Source of the DNA: an uncultured Lachnospiraceae bacterium
Lineage (GTDB): Bacteria > Bacillota > Clostridia > Lachnospirales > Lachnospiraceae
Assembly (NCBI GenBank): GCA_944381515.1
Contig: CALWLM010000076.1
Coordinates: 1-34,184, forward strand
DNA length: 34,184 nt
Direction: 5' to 3'
Below, piece after piece: positions 1 to 7,944 of the stretch. Numbering within the stretch: the first letter of the stretch is position 1; the number at the start of each line of letters is the position of its first letter. The notes beneath the pieces were generated by a model. It had not been told where the DNA came from. It saw only the letters and a program-made list of their open reading frames with translations, and made no database searches. The translations under genes and the position numbers were made by a program.

Positions 1-359
1 CTGGTGGGAATTCCAAAAATGGAAGCCCCCACGCTGTAGACGACAATGGAAAAAAGGGCTGCGCACAGGGCGATCAGAGCTTCGTGACTGTTGCCGCCAA
101 AGTCCACCATGTTGCTGATGGTGGAAACTACCGAGCTGTTGATCTGAGTCATGACAAAGACGCCTAGAAAATTAAAGAAGGCGCTCATCAGGATGGCGCT
201 TCGGACGTTCATGCACCGTGTCGTGACGCAGGTGGCAATGGCATTGGGAGCGTCGGTCCAGCCATTGACAAAAATGACGCCCAGGGTCAGGGCCACGGTG
301 ATGAAGAGTACGGGACTGGAAAACATGTTGTCGAGAAATACGGAAAATGATATGTCCAT
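1..359 (-). CDS. pit: Inorganic phosphate transporter, Pit family (5' part only)
   Basis: Integral membrane carrier expected to take up inorganic phosphate in symport with a cation. Only the first 119 codons are in the window; the gene runs off the left edge. The reading frame opens with ATG at 359 behind a GGGAGA ribosome site. The early segment FVNGWTDAPNAIATCVTTR is the Pit/PHO4 signature (GxxDxxNAxA near the first membrane helix). Hydrophobic helices follow around residues 12-30, 52-70 and 88-115. Upstream (360-480) is a short AT-rich gap, so the gene probably has its own promoter there, but none is clear. No phoU-like partner is seen on this side. Family call is firm; the ion and the phosphate specificity are from family knowledge. 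Confidence 0.85.
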   Translation of the reverse strand, partial: MDISFSVFLDNMFSSPVLFITVALTLGVIFVNGWTDAPNAIATCVTTRCMNVRSAILMSAFFNFLGVFVMTQINSSVVSTISNMVDFGGNSHEALIALCAALFSIVVYSVGASIFGIPT

Positions 360-622
360 AGAGTCTCCCGTTCATCTGAATTCTGGAATATACATAATTT
401 TATATGTAAAGCTTTCGTAAAAGAAATGTTATATTCCAGTAAAGTCAAGTATAACAAGAAAATGAAAACAGGTCAACGGGAAAACTCTTGACTCTGACGC
501 AGCGTAATGGTGTATCTTATATACAGGAAGGCGCTTTCCGCGGCACTACGGCAGTATTATATTGTGATATCATATGGGATTATTATCCGGAGGTATTATC
601 GGAGCAGAGCAGGAGAGGGACT

Positions 623-1138
623 ATGGATGAAGAAATGAGAACGGTTAAGGAGGTAGCGGACCTGACGGGAGTCAGCGTGCGGACCCTGCACTATTACGAT
701 GAAATCGGACTGTTAAAGCCCTCCGGCGTAAGCGCGGCGGGCTACCGCCTTTACGGCACGGATAAGCTGGAAGAGCTGAGGCAGATCCTGATGGAGGCCT
801 ATGGCAGCAAAGAGGGAGTGATAAAGGCGGCGGCCAATCCGCCGGGGCAGGAGGGAGTAGAGCAGATGCAGCGCCAGACGGACGCTGTGTGCCGCAGGCT
901 GGTCCGGTGCAGGCGAGAGGGGCTTTCGGAGGCTTCGCTGGAGGTAAAGCTTTTGGTCTGCGAGTATGCTCTGGCTATGAAAACAGGACTTCGCCTGGAA
1001 AATGAGCGGCAGGTAATGTTAGGGATGGCCGATACCTATGACAGCTATGAAAAGGCGCGGGAGGCGCTGGATGGGCAGTATGAAGAACCGGGATTGGCGG
1101 CCTATCTGGTCCGCGCAATCCGGTCGTTTTATCGTTAG
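623..1138 (+). CDS. MerR-family regulator, TipAL-like, internally shortened
   Basis: Transcription regulator of 171 residues. Residues 1-50 are a MerR helix-turn-helix (TVKEVADLTGVSVRTLHYYDEIGLLKP, wing AGYRLYG). Residues from about 55 to the end match the TipAS ligand-binding domain (AYGSKEGVIKAA; MLGMADTYDSYEKA; GLAAYLVRAIRSFY). TipAL-type proteins of this group are normally about 250 residues, with a second helical part and a long dimerisation coiled coil between the two domains; here LEELRQIL runs straight into the TipAS part, so roughly 110-120 residues appear to be missing in frame. The start at 623 has AGGAGAGGG at the right distance; an open frame reaches back to 488 but carries no family sequence. 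The stop overlaps the convergent pflA stop by 3-4 bases. Whether the shortened protein still dimerises is doubtful. Confidence 0.8.
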   Translation: MDEEMRTVKEVADLTGVSVRTLHYYDEIGLLKPSGVSAAGYRLYGTDKLEELRQILMEAYGSKEGVIKAAANPPGQEGVEQMQRQTDAVCRRLVRCRREGLSEASLEVKLLVCEYALAMKTGLRLENERQVMLGMADTYDSYEKAREALDGQYEEPGLAAYLVRAIRSFYR

Positions 1139-1905
1139 GAGGGATTCGGCTGTGCGCCGTCCGCCAGTCTGGCTTTCTTATAGGCGGCCAGAATCAGCTC
1201 TCTGGCAGCGTGAGCCTCTTCCTTGGTGGCATCCCGGGTTTCCTCCAGGGGATAGGGAATACCCAGCTTTTGGTATTTGGCCTTTCCCATGGAATGATAG
1301 GGCAGAACATCCAGGGCCTTTACATTGTGCAGAGACGCCATAAAGGTACCCAGACCCTCCAGGTATTCCCGGTACAGGGTGAGGCCGGGCACCACCACAT
1401 GGCGAAGCCAGATGGGAATATGGTAGGCATCCAGGCAGCGGGCAAAGGACAGAATCTGCCTGTTGGAGTGACCGGTCAGTTCCCGGTGTCTGGCATCGTC
1501 GATCTGCTTTATGTCCAGGAGCACCAGGTCCGTGAGGGGCAGAAGCTCCTCCAGCTGCCGCATGAACCGTTCGTTATGGGGATTATACAGCACTCCGCAG
1601 GAGTCGATGCAGGTGTGAACGCCGCGGCGCTTCAGATCACGGAAAAGTTCGATGAGAAAATCCATCTGCATCATGGGCTCTCCGCCGGTGACGGTGACGC
1701 CGCCGCTGCGGTAAAAGGGCAGGTTGGAATAAAAGCCCGCCAAAACCTCTTCCACGGTCATCTGGGCGCCGGTACCGTATTCCCAGGTGTCCGGATTGTG
1801 GCAGTACTGGCAGCGCATGGGACAGCCCTGGAAGAAGATCACATAGCGGATGCCGGGACCGTCTACGGTTCCGCAGCTTTCTATGGAATGAATATAACCC
1901 TTCAT
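1135..1905 (-). CDS. pflA: Pyruvate formate-lyase activating enzyme (radical SAM)
   Basis: Uses a [4Fe-4S] cluster and S-adenosylmethionine to place the glycyl radical on pyruvate formate-lyase. The cluster motif C-x3-C-x2-C is C28, C32 and C35 (GCPMRCQYCHNPDTW). The SAM-binding TGGEP motif and the DIKQ segment follow. 256 residues is close to the usual length of about 245. The ATG at 1905 has AGGAGG eight bases upstream. It is the last gene of the pfl cluster, separated from the glycyl-radical subunit by 130 bases holding a strong hairpin, which may set its level below that of the lyase. Its stop overlaps that of the convergent MerR gene. Confidence 0.96.
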   Translation of the reverse strand: MKGYIHSIESCGTVDGPGIRYVIFFQGCPMRCQYCHNPDTWEYGTGAQMTVEEVLAGFYSNLPFYRSGGVTVTGGEPMMQMDFLIELFRDLKRRGVHTCIDSCGVLYNPHNERFMRQLEELLPLTDLVLLDIKQIDDARHRELTGHSNRQILSFARCLDAYHIPIWLRHVVVPGLTLYREYLEGLGTFMASLHNVKALDVLPYHSMGKAKYQKLGIPYPLEETRDATKEEAHAARELILAAYKKARLADGAQPNPS

Positions 1906-1949
1906 ATGATTGGCCTCCTGAAAAAGTGTCTGGTGTCCGAATATCCAGG

Positions 1950-1990
1950 CGGCGGCCGGAGAATACTTGTATGGAATTCTCCGGCCGCCG
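1950..1990. terminator. Strong intergenic hairpin between the glycyl-radical subunit and pflA
   Basis: A perfect 15-bp stem (1950-1964 with 1976-1990, arms CGGCGGCCGGAGAAT and its complement) with an 11-base loop. On the plus strand it is followed by TTTTT; on the minus strand, the direction of the pfl genes, there is no U-run after it. It is therefore more likely a partial terminator, RNA-processing or 3'-end-protecting structure between grcA-like gene and pflA than a full terminator for pfl. A terminator for plus-strand noise is the alternative. Confidence 0.6.
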
Positions 1991-2035
1991 TTTTTGTGCT
2001 ACAGCGTTATCTGCGGGCCTTTATCTCCGGCATGA

Positions 2036-2284
2036 TTACATGCTTTCGTGGAAGGTGCGGGAGATAACGTCGTCCTGCTGTTCTTTGGTCAGCTTGATAA
2101 AGTTTACGGCATAGCCGGAGACGCGCACCGTCAGCTGGGGATAATTCTCCGGGTGCTTCTGGGCGTCCAGAAGAGTCTCGCGGGTGAATACATTTACATT
2201 CAGGTGATGTCCGCCCTGCTCCACATATCCGTCCAGCATGGATACCAGATTGTCTACCTGCTGCTTGTTGACCGTTGTCGCCAT
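2036..2284 (-). CDS. grcA: Separate glycyl-radical subunit of pyruvate formate-lyase (GrcA/YfiD-like)
   Basis: 82-residue protein equal to the C-terminal glycyl-radical domain of PFL. It carries [18 protein letters not shown] and the radical loop VRVSGYAV with the radical glycine at position 57, then the conserved end [18 protein letters not shown]. In E. coli the same domain is the C-terminus of PflB, and a stand-alone copy (YfiD/GrcA) repairs oxygen-damaged enzyme. Here the large subunit upstream lacks this domain, so this small protein should be the required partner rather than a spare part. AGGAGA lies 8-9 bases before the ATG. The gap to the large-subunit stop is 65 bases, so co-transcription is expected. 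Symbol given by similarity. Confidence 0.93.
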   Translation of the reverse strand: MATTVNKQQVDNLVSMLDGYVEQGGHHLNVNVFTRETLLDAQKHPENYPQLTVRVSGYAVNFIKLTKEQQDDVISRTFHESM

Positions 2285-2349
2285 AATGATTGTTCTCCTT
2301 TTTGGGGGAAGCCTCCGAAGGGGCTTGGTTATTTCAGTTACAGTATAAT

Positions 2350-4473
2350 TTACAGCTCCGGCTCTCTGTCGATGCTCTCTTCAATATTGGGAATATTGCA
2401 GGCCATATTGGCGCAGTCCCCGATCCGATCCAGATCCAGGTCTCCGGCAAAGATCTGGTCGTCCTTGCCCAGAGCGCCGGGGATGATGGAGAAGGTATTG
2501 GAGATACCGTCCTGAGCGTCGCGGAAGGGAAGCTTTGCCACCGAGGCCAGAGAGGCCAGGGCTCCATGGCTGTCGCGGCCGTGCATCGGATTTGCTCCGG
2601 GGGCCAGCGGCACGCCCTGCTTGCGTCCGTCGGGGGTGTTGCCGGTCTTCTTGCCGTAGACCACGTTGGAGGTGATGGTCAGGATCGACATGGTCGGCAC
2701 AGAGTGACGGTAGGTGTGATGCTTGCGGATTTTGTCCATAAAGCTGTGGACCACTTTCACGGCGATCTCGTCCACCCGGTCGTCGTTGTTGCCGTATTTA
2801 GGGAAGTCTCCCTCGACCTCATAGTCCACCACCAGGCCGTCCTCGTCGCGGACCGGCTTAACCTTGGCGTATTTGATGGCGGAGAGGGAGTCTGCTACCA
2901 CCGACAGGCCGGCGATACCGGTTGCAAAGTAACGCTTTACATCCCGGTCATGGAGAGCCATCTGCAGCTTCTCGTAGCAGTATTTGTCGTGCATATAGTG
3001 GATGATGTTCAGCGTGTTGACGTAGAGGCCGGCCAGCCACTCCATCATATCGTCGAATTTCTGCATTACATCGTCGTATTCCAGATATTCTGTCTCCACC
3101 GGGCGGTAGCGGGGGCCTACCTGTACCTTCAGGCGCTCGTCCATGCCGCCGTTGATGGCATAGAGCAGGCATTTGGCCAGGTTAGCGCGGGCGCCGAAGA
3201 ACTGCATCTCCTTGCCTACCCGCATGGAGGATACGCAGCAGGCGATGGCATAGTCGTCGCCGTGGACATCCCGCATCAGGTCGTCGTTCTCATACTGGAT
3301 CGAAGAGGTCTTGATGGACATCTTCGCGCAGTACTCCTTGAAGGGACGGGGGAGCTTGGTGGACCAGAGCACGGTCAGGTTGGGTTCCGGCGCGGTGCCC
3401 AGGTTGTCCAGGGTATGCAGATAGCGGAAGGAGGTCCGCGTTACCAGAGGACGGCCGTCGATGCCGATGCCGCCGATGGACTCCGTCACCCAGGTGGGAT
3501 CGCCGGAGAAAAGGGAATTGTACTCCGGAGTCCGGGCAAATTTCACCAGACGCAGCTTCATGATGAAGTGGTCGATGTATTCCTGGGCCTGCTCCTCGGT
3601 AATTAGTCCCCGTTCCAGATCTCTCTGGATGTAAATGTCAATGAAGGTGGAGGTGCGGCCCAGACTCATGGCTGCGCCGTTCTGCTCCTTGACGGCGGCC
3701 AGATAGCCGAAGTAGAGCCACTGGATGGCCTCCTTGGCATTGCGGGCCGGGCGGCTGATGTCGCAGCCGTAAATCTCACCCAGCTGTCTTAACTCGTCCA
3801 GAGCCCGGATCTGATCGGCCAGCTCTTCCCGCAGACGGATATTTTCACCGGTCATGCGGACCAGGGAGGTGGCTAACTGCTGCTTCTTGTCCTCGATCAG
3901 CCAGTCGGTGCCGTAGAGGGCCACCCGGCGGTAGTCGCCGATAATGCGGCCTCTGCCGTAGGCGTCGGGCAGACCGGTGATGATGGCGGACTTTCGGGCC
4001 AGACGCATCTCAGGGGTGTAGGCGTCGAAAACGCCCTGATTGTGCGTCTTTCTGTATTTTGTAAAAATTTCCACGACTTCGGGGTCTACCTCGTAGCCGT
4101 TCTCCCGGCAGGCGTTCTGCGCCATGCGGATACCGCCAAAGGGCTGCAGGGAGCGCTTGAAGGGCTTGTCCGTCTGGAAGCCTACGATCTGCTCCAGGTC
4201 CTTATCGAGATAGCCGGGGCCGTGGGAGGTGATGGTGGACACAATCTTGGTGTCCATATCGAGGACGCCGCCGGCCTCTCTCTCCTTGCGGGAGAGCTCC
4301 ATGACCTGTGCCCAGAGCTTTTTGGTGGCATCGGTGGGTCCGGCAAGGAAATCCTCATTGCCTTCATAGGGTGTGTAGTTTTTCTGGATAAAATCGCGTA
4401 CGTTGACGGTTGCGCGGTTCCAGCGGCCGGGGGTGAATCCATCCCAGCTGTCAGCAATCCAGTGCTTCTCCAT
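2350..4473 (-). CDS. pflB: Pyruvate formate-lyase large subunit without glycyl-radical domain
   Basis: Catalyses pyruvate + CoA to acetyl-CoA + formate when paired with a glycyl radical. 707 residues against about 760 for the usual one-piece enzyme. The catalytic adjacent cysteines are C412-C413 in [16 protein letters not shown], followed by [19 protein letters not shown]. The C-terminal region stays PFL-like up to [12 protein letters not shown], then ends with about 30 unusual residues ([23 protein letters not shown], then a short acidic end) in place of the RVSGY domain, which lies in the next gene. A strong AGGAGG precedes the ATG at 4473. Promoter candidate at 4582-4611. Loss of the domain is a clean gene split, not a frameshift: both parts have their own start, ribosome site and intact ends. 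Confidence 0.95.
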   Translation of the reverse strand: MEKHWIADSWDGFTPGRWNRATVNVRDFIQKNYTPYEGNEDFLAGPTDATKKLWAQVMELSRKEREAGGVLDMDTKIVSTITSHGPGYLDKDLEQIVGFQTDKPFKRSLQPFGGIRMAQNACRENGYEVDPEVVEIFTKYRKTHNQGVFDAYTPEMRLARKSAIITGLPDAYGRGRIIGDYRRVALYGTDWLIEDKKQQLATSLVRMTGENIRLREELADQIRALDELRQLGEIYGCDISRPARNAKEAIQWLYFGYLAAVKEQNGAAMSLGRTSTFIDIYIQRDLERGLITEEQAQEYIDHFIMKLRLVKFARTPEYNSLFSGDPTWVTESIGGIGIDGRPLVTRTSFRYLHTLDNLGTAPEPNLTVLWSTKLPRPFKEYCAKMSIKTSSIQYENDDLMRDVHGDDYAIACCVSSMRVGKEMQFFGARANLAKCLLYAINGGMDERLKVQVGPRYRPVETEYLEYDDVMQKFDDMMEWLAGLYVNTLNIIHYMHDKYCYEKLQMALHDRDVKRYFATGIAGLSVVADSLSAIKYAKVKPVRDEDGLVVDYEVEGDFPKYGNNDDRVDEIAVKVVHSFMDKIRKHHTYRHSVPTMSILTITSNVVYGKKTGNTPDGRKQGVPLAPGANPMHGRDSHGALASLASVAKLPFRDAQDGISNTFSIIPGALGKDDQIFAGDLDLDRIGDCANMACNIPNIEESIDREPEL

Positions 4474-4581
4474 GAAAGTTCCTCCTGTAGAAATATAAAT
4501 AAGATTTAAAAGTTACGGATAATTTCTGCGGGACGGCAAAGGAAGAAAGGTTTGCGATTCCTGCCCTGCGTCCGTGCCTAT

Positions 4582-4611
4582 ATTATATGGAAATCCGCCC
4601 GGTTTAGTCAA
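4582..4611 (-). promoter_or_regulatory. Promoter of the pfl cluster
   Basis: On the minus strand TTGACT (4611-4606), an 18-base spacer and TATAAT (4587-4582). Start of transcription would fall near 4575, giving a leader of about 100 bases before pflB. It is the best sigma-A match upstream of the gene. Confidence 0.7.
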
Positions 4612-4640
4612 TGGGCTGCCTTGTATTAAAACAAGAACAA

Positions 4641-4658
4641 AGTTAGATATTGCTAACT
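4641..4658. promoter_or_regulatory. Inverted repeat upstream of the pfl promoter
   Basis: Perfect arms AGTTAG-N6-CTAACT, about 30 bases upstream of the pfl -35 element. The position suits an activator or a redox/catabolite regulator of fermentation genes. The arms do not match the Rex consensus as I recall it, so the binding protein is not named. Confidence 0.35.
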
Positions 4659-4739
4659 GCGTGCAAACGGATGTACAAACAAATTTATAAATATATAAAT
4701 CTGTCGATGAAACGAATATATAAACGAGCCTGAGCTCAA

Positions 4740-4753
4740 CTTGTTTAAACAAG
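4740..4753. promoter_or_regulatory. Operator palindrome O1 of the PTS/deacetylase operon
   Basis: Perfect 14-bp palindrome CTTGTTTAAACAAG directly upstream of the -35 box. The core TTGTTTAAACAA resembles TreR-type GntR operators (B. subtilis TreR binds a TTGTATATACAA-like palindrome, from memory). A TreR-like regulator is encoded at the end of the same locus and is the natural candidate. Confidence 0.7.
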
Positions 4754-4756
4754 ACA

Positions 4757-4785
4757 TTGACAGGGGATGCGAACCGTGCTATGAT
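4757..4785 (+). promoter_or_regulatory. Promoter of the PTS/deacetylase operon
   Basis: TTGACA (4757-4762), 17-base spacer, TATGAT (4780-4785). It lies exactly between two matching palindromes, so a repressor bound to both would block it. Transcription should start near 4792, with a leader of about 110 bases. Confidence 0.85.
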
Positions 4786-4797
4786 GAAACCATAAAA

Positions 4798-4811
4798 CAT
4801 GTTTAAACAAG
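4798..4811. promoter_or_regulatory. Operator palindrome O2 of the PTS/deacetylase operon
   Basis: CATGTTTAAACAAG, the same palindrome as O1 with one arm imperfect. It sits just after the predicted transcription start. Centre-to-centre distance to O1 is 58 bases. No further copy was noticed in the window. Confidence 0.68.
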
Positions 4812-4902
4812 TTTGGAGGCATGTGTTTTAACGAACCAGGTAAGGTCAAGCAACCAAAAAACCAACGTCAGCCAAGGAAATAAAGTAATGGAGGAATGAA
4901 GT

Positions 4903-6291
4903 ATGGCGGGGAAAAATTATCAGGAGATGGCAGAGCAGATTCTGCAGGCCGTGGGCGGAAAGGAGAACGTACAGTCCATAACCCATTGTATCACCAGACT
5001 GCGCTTTCAGCTGAAAGATAAGACGGCGGTAAAAGAGGATGAGATAGGAAAGATCGACGGGGTGATGGGCTGCCAGTATTCCGGGGAACAGTTTCAGGTG
5101 ATTGTCGGCACCTCGGTGGGAAAGGTCTACAGCATTGTGTCGGATCTGGCGGGGCACGCAGAGGGCGGGCAGACAGAAAAAGGGGAAGCTCCAAAGGAGA
5201 AACTTACGATCAAAAATCTGGGAAGCCGGATTATCACCGGGCTTACTTCCTGCATTACGCCGGTACTGCCGGTCATCATCTGCGCCGGTATGCTGACTCT
5301 GGTGCAGACGGTATTGGGGCCGACGATGCTGGGACTGCTTTCGGCGGACAGCGGCGTCTATACGGTGCTCAGCTTTGCAGCCAATGCAGGTTTTTATTTC
5401 CTGCCGGTGTTCTTAGGCTATACCAGCGCCAAATATTTCAAGGCCAACCCGCTGATCGGCATGCTGATGGGAGCGATTCTTCTGCATCCCACCTTTACGG
5501 ATCTGGTCGCAGCCGGGACGCCTCTTGATATTTTTGGCATACCGGTAACGGCGGCCACTTACAGTACCAGCGTGGTGCCCATTATTCTGATCTGCTTTGT
5601 GATGTCCTATGTGGAGCGGTTCTTTAGCCGGATTATTCCCGATGTGGTCAAGCTGGTGTTCGTACCGGTATGCACGGTGCTCGTCATGCTGCCTTTGGGC
5701 CTGTGTCTGCTGGGGCCTCTGGGCTATATCCTGGGCAATTACATCAGCGTGTTCTTCCTGTGGCTGCACGATGTGCTGGGACCTGTCGCAGTGGGACTGA
5801 TTGCGGCTGCTTATCTGCCTCTGATTATCACCGGCATGCACCACACCATCAATATGGCCGCGGTCGTCAGTATGATGTCTCTGGGATATGACAATGTGGT
5901 TCTGGTAGGAGCGGCGGCGGCTACGCTGGCCTCCATCGGAGCGAATATCGGCTTTACCCTGAAGGCGAAGAAGAAGGAAAACAAGAGTCTGGGCCTGACC
6001 TGCGTGGTGATGCAGGCGTTAGTAGGTCTGGGAGAGCCGGGTATCTACGGGATTTATCTGCCTCACCGTTCGGTATTTGCCGCGGAGCTTTTGGGAGCTT
6101 TCTGCGGCGGCGTGGTGATGAGTCTGTTGGGCTGCAAGCTGTATGCGCTGACGGCTTCCAATATCATGATCCTTCTGGGATTCGTCGGCGGCGAGTCCAA
6201 TATGAATTTCATCTGCGCTGTAATCGGCGGACTGGTGGCGGCTGTGGTTGCCATTGTTGTCACCATGGTGTTAAAATTAAAAGAAGACTAA
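4903..6291 (+). CDS. PTS sugar transporter EIIBC, glucose/beta-glucoside/trehalose superfamily
   Basis: Membrane permease that imports and phosphorylates a sugar. Residues 1-80 are an EIIB domain with the phosphorylated cysteine C29 in SITHCITRLRF. From about residue 100 an EIIC domain with about ten hydrophobic helices follows, including TGMHHTIN and the GLGEPGIYGIYLP motif typical of sucrose/trehalose/beta-glucoside permeases. There is no EIIA domain, and no EIIA gene nearby, so a general EIIA such as Crr must act in trans. 462 residues is normal for EIIBC. GGAGG lies 8 bases before the ATG. First gene of the operon. The TreR-like regulator and EIIB type suggest a disaccharide-like or modified substrate, but the sugar cannot be read from sequence. 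Confidence 0.9.
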   Translation: MAGKNYQEMAEQILQAVGGKENVQSITHCITRLRFQLKDKTAVKEDEIGKIDGVMGCQYSGEQFQVIVGTSVGKVYSIVSDLAGHAEGGQTEKGEAPKEKLTIKNLGSRIITGLTSCITPVLPVIICAGMLTLVQTVLGPTMLGLLSADSGVYTVLSFAANAGFYFLPVFLGYTSAKYFKANPLIGMLMGAILLHPTFTDLVAAGTPLDIFGIPVTAATYSTSVVPIILICFVMSYVERFFSRIIPDVVKLVFVPVCTVLVMLPLGLCLLGPLGYILGNYISVFFLWLHDVLGPVAVGLIAAAYLPLIITGMHHTINMAAVVSMMSLGYDNVVLVGAAAATLASIGANIGFTLKAKKKENKSLGLTCVVMQALVGLGEPGIYGIYLPHRSVFAAELLGAFCGGVVMSLLGCKLYALTASNIMILLGFVGGESNMNFICAVIGGLVAAVVAIVVTMVLKLKED

Positions 6292-6317
6292 AAAATTGAG
6301 GGAGAACAGACGGCACA

Positions 6318-7115
6318 ATGAAGCTGATCATCAATGCGGACGACTTTGGGCTGACCGATGGTGTGAACCGGGGAATTCTTAAGGGAATGCAGGATGGACT
6401 TCTGACAGATACCAGCGCCATCGTCTGCGCGCCTGCCTTTGCATCCGGGGCAGAGCTGGCTTTGCAGAATGGAGTAAGGGAGATGGGGCTCCACTGTCTG
6501 GCTACGGTGGGAAGGCCCATCCTCCCCGCCGGCCAGGTCAGGTCGCTGGTGGGAGAGAACGGAGCCTTTTATTCCCGCGATGTATTTATGAGCAGGGATA
6601 TCGACGTATCGGAGCTGGAGGCAGAGATGGAAGCGCAGATCGGAGTATTGCTGCGGTCCGGTCTTGCTCTCAGCCATCTGGACACCCATCACGGTTTTAT
6701 GTATAAGACGGAAGCAATTAAAGAGATGTTCGTGAGGCTTGCGCATAAATACGACGTGCCGCTGCGCAACGAACAGTCCCGCAAGACGGATGAAGGACCG
6801 GTGAACGAAGAGCTGAGGCGTCTGGGCGTGCGTGCGGTGGAGAAGCTTTATTTTAACCGGGGAATCCCCTGCCACACGGTGGAAACGGTGAAGGCCTTTC
6901 TGGAGGAGGCGCAGGGGCGCTGGGATATGGTGGAGATCGGCTGCCATCCGGGATACAGCGATGAAGAGCTGAGAAATATTTCTCCTTTAAACGATGATCG
7001 GGAGAAGGAGCTGGCAGTTTTTCTTGACCCTTCACTCAGACAGTATGTGGAAGGGCGCGCAATAGAACGGATATCCTATTCCCAGTGGAATAAAACAAGG
7101 AATCGAGCCAGTTAA
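6318..7115 (+). CDS. YdjC/ChbG-family carbohydrate deacetylase, copy 1
   Basis: Metal-dependent deacetylase of the family that includes ChbG, which removes one acetyl group from phosphorylated chitobiose. Key residues are in place: D8-D9 in NADDFG, H59 in GLHC, and H124 in SHLDTHHGF; EIGCHPGYSDEEL near the C-terminus is also typical. 265 residues is usual. It starts 26 bases after the PTS gene, so it likely acts on the sugar phosphate delivered by that permease. The substrate's acyl group is an inference from the family. A GAGGGAG stretch lies somewhat far (about 13 bases) from the ATG; no better start is seen because the NADDFG motif begins at residue 6. Confidence 0.88.
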   Translation: MKLIINADDFGLTDGVNRGILKGMQDGLLTDTSAIVCAPAFASGAELALQNGVREMGLHCLATVGRPILPAGQVRSLVGENGAFYSRDVFMSRDIDVSELEAEMEAQIGVLLRSGLALSHLDTHHGFMYKTEAIKEMFVRLAHKYDVPLRNEQSRKTDEGPVNEELRRLGVRAVEKLYFNRGIPCHTVETVKAFLEEAQGRWDMVEIGCHPGYSDEELRNISPLNDDREKELAVFLDPSLRQYVEGRAIERISYSQWNKTRNRAS

Positions 7116-7175
7116 ACCGGATTAACCGGATGAAAATGGAAGCAGAACAGGGGATTGCAGGAAGGAGCAAAAACT

Positions 7176-7922
7176 ATGCGGGAACTGATACTCAGGGCCG
7201 ACGATCTTGGCTATTCAAGGGGAGTCAATTATGGAATCCGGGATGCGGTGGAAGCGGGACTGATCCAGACGGTGGGCGTGATGATTGCGATGCCTGAGGC
7301 CGGGCATGGCCTGCGTCTGATGGACACGCAGAGGCTGTGCCTGGGACTTCACTTTACGGCCTGCTGCGGCAGACCGGCCTGCGATCCGGCTCAGGTGCCG
7401 TCGCTGGTAGATGAAGAGGGATTCTTTCATTCCTCGCATTATTACCGCAGCGCCGGAGAGGATTTCGTGTCGGAGAAGGAGGCCGGGCTGGAAGTGCGGG
7501 CGCAGATGGAAAAGTTCATCGGCCTGGTGGGAAGAAAACCGGATTATCTGGACTGTCATGCAGCTATTACGCCGAAGCTGGCGCGGGCGCTGGAGGAGAC
7601 AGCCGGAGAATACGGGGTAAAATACAGCGCCATTCCGGCAGACTGGACGCAGCAGGTGCAGGTAGGCGGCCGTATGGTGCGCTATTTTGGCGGAAGCGTT
7701 CCAGATAAAACGCCTCTGGAGCAGCTGCAGGCTATTGTGGATTGTCCGGAGGAAGGGTGCGGTATTGTGATTTATCATCCGGGATATCTGGACGAGATCA
7801 TTATGACTGCGTCCTCCCTGACCTATCCGCGTATTCATGAGACGGCCATGCTGTGCAGTGACGAGGCCCGCGGGCTGCTGCAAAAGAGCGCAGCAAAATG
7901 CATTACCTACCGAGAGTTATAG
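7176..7922 (+). CDS. YdjC/ChbG-family carbohydrate deacetylase, copy 2
   Basis: Second, divergent member of the same family, 248 residues. The metal site is kept: D9-D10 in RADDLGYS, H59 in GLHF and H128 in YLDCHAA; IYHPGYLDE matches the C-terminal His motif. It differs from copy 1 in lacking the second histidine of the LDxHH motif, so substrate or position specificity probably differs. The start at 7176 is chosen because GGAAGGAG precedes it by 7 bases and the family begins there; an in-frame ATG at 7155 has no ribosome site. Two paralogues in one operon suggest two deacetylation steps or two related substrates. Confidence 0.86.
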   Translation: MRELILRADDLGYSRGVNYGIRDAVEAGLIQTVGVMIAMPEAGHGLRLMDTQRLCLGLHFTACCGRPACDPAQVPSLVDEEGFFHSSHYYRSAGEDFVSEKEAGLEVRAQMEKFIGLVGRKPDYLDCHAAITPKLARALEETAGEYGVKYSAIPADWTQQVQVGGRMVRYFGGSVPDKTPLEQLQAIVDCPEEGCGIVIYHPGYLDEIIMTASSLTYPRIHETAMLCSDEARGLLQKSAAKCITYREL

Positions 7923-7944
7923 ACAGACAGGGGAGATGAAGACA

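Noticed and set aside
488-622. N-terminal extension of the MerR protein
   Set aside because: TTG start with no ribosome site; the extension is unlike any MerR N-terminus, while 623 has a good site.
2290-3606. Long open frame on the plus strand opposite pflB (about 438 codons)
   Set aside because: Mirror of a strongly conserved coding region with high GC at codon third positions; no ribosome site and no family sequence.
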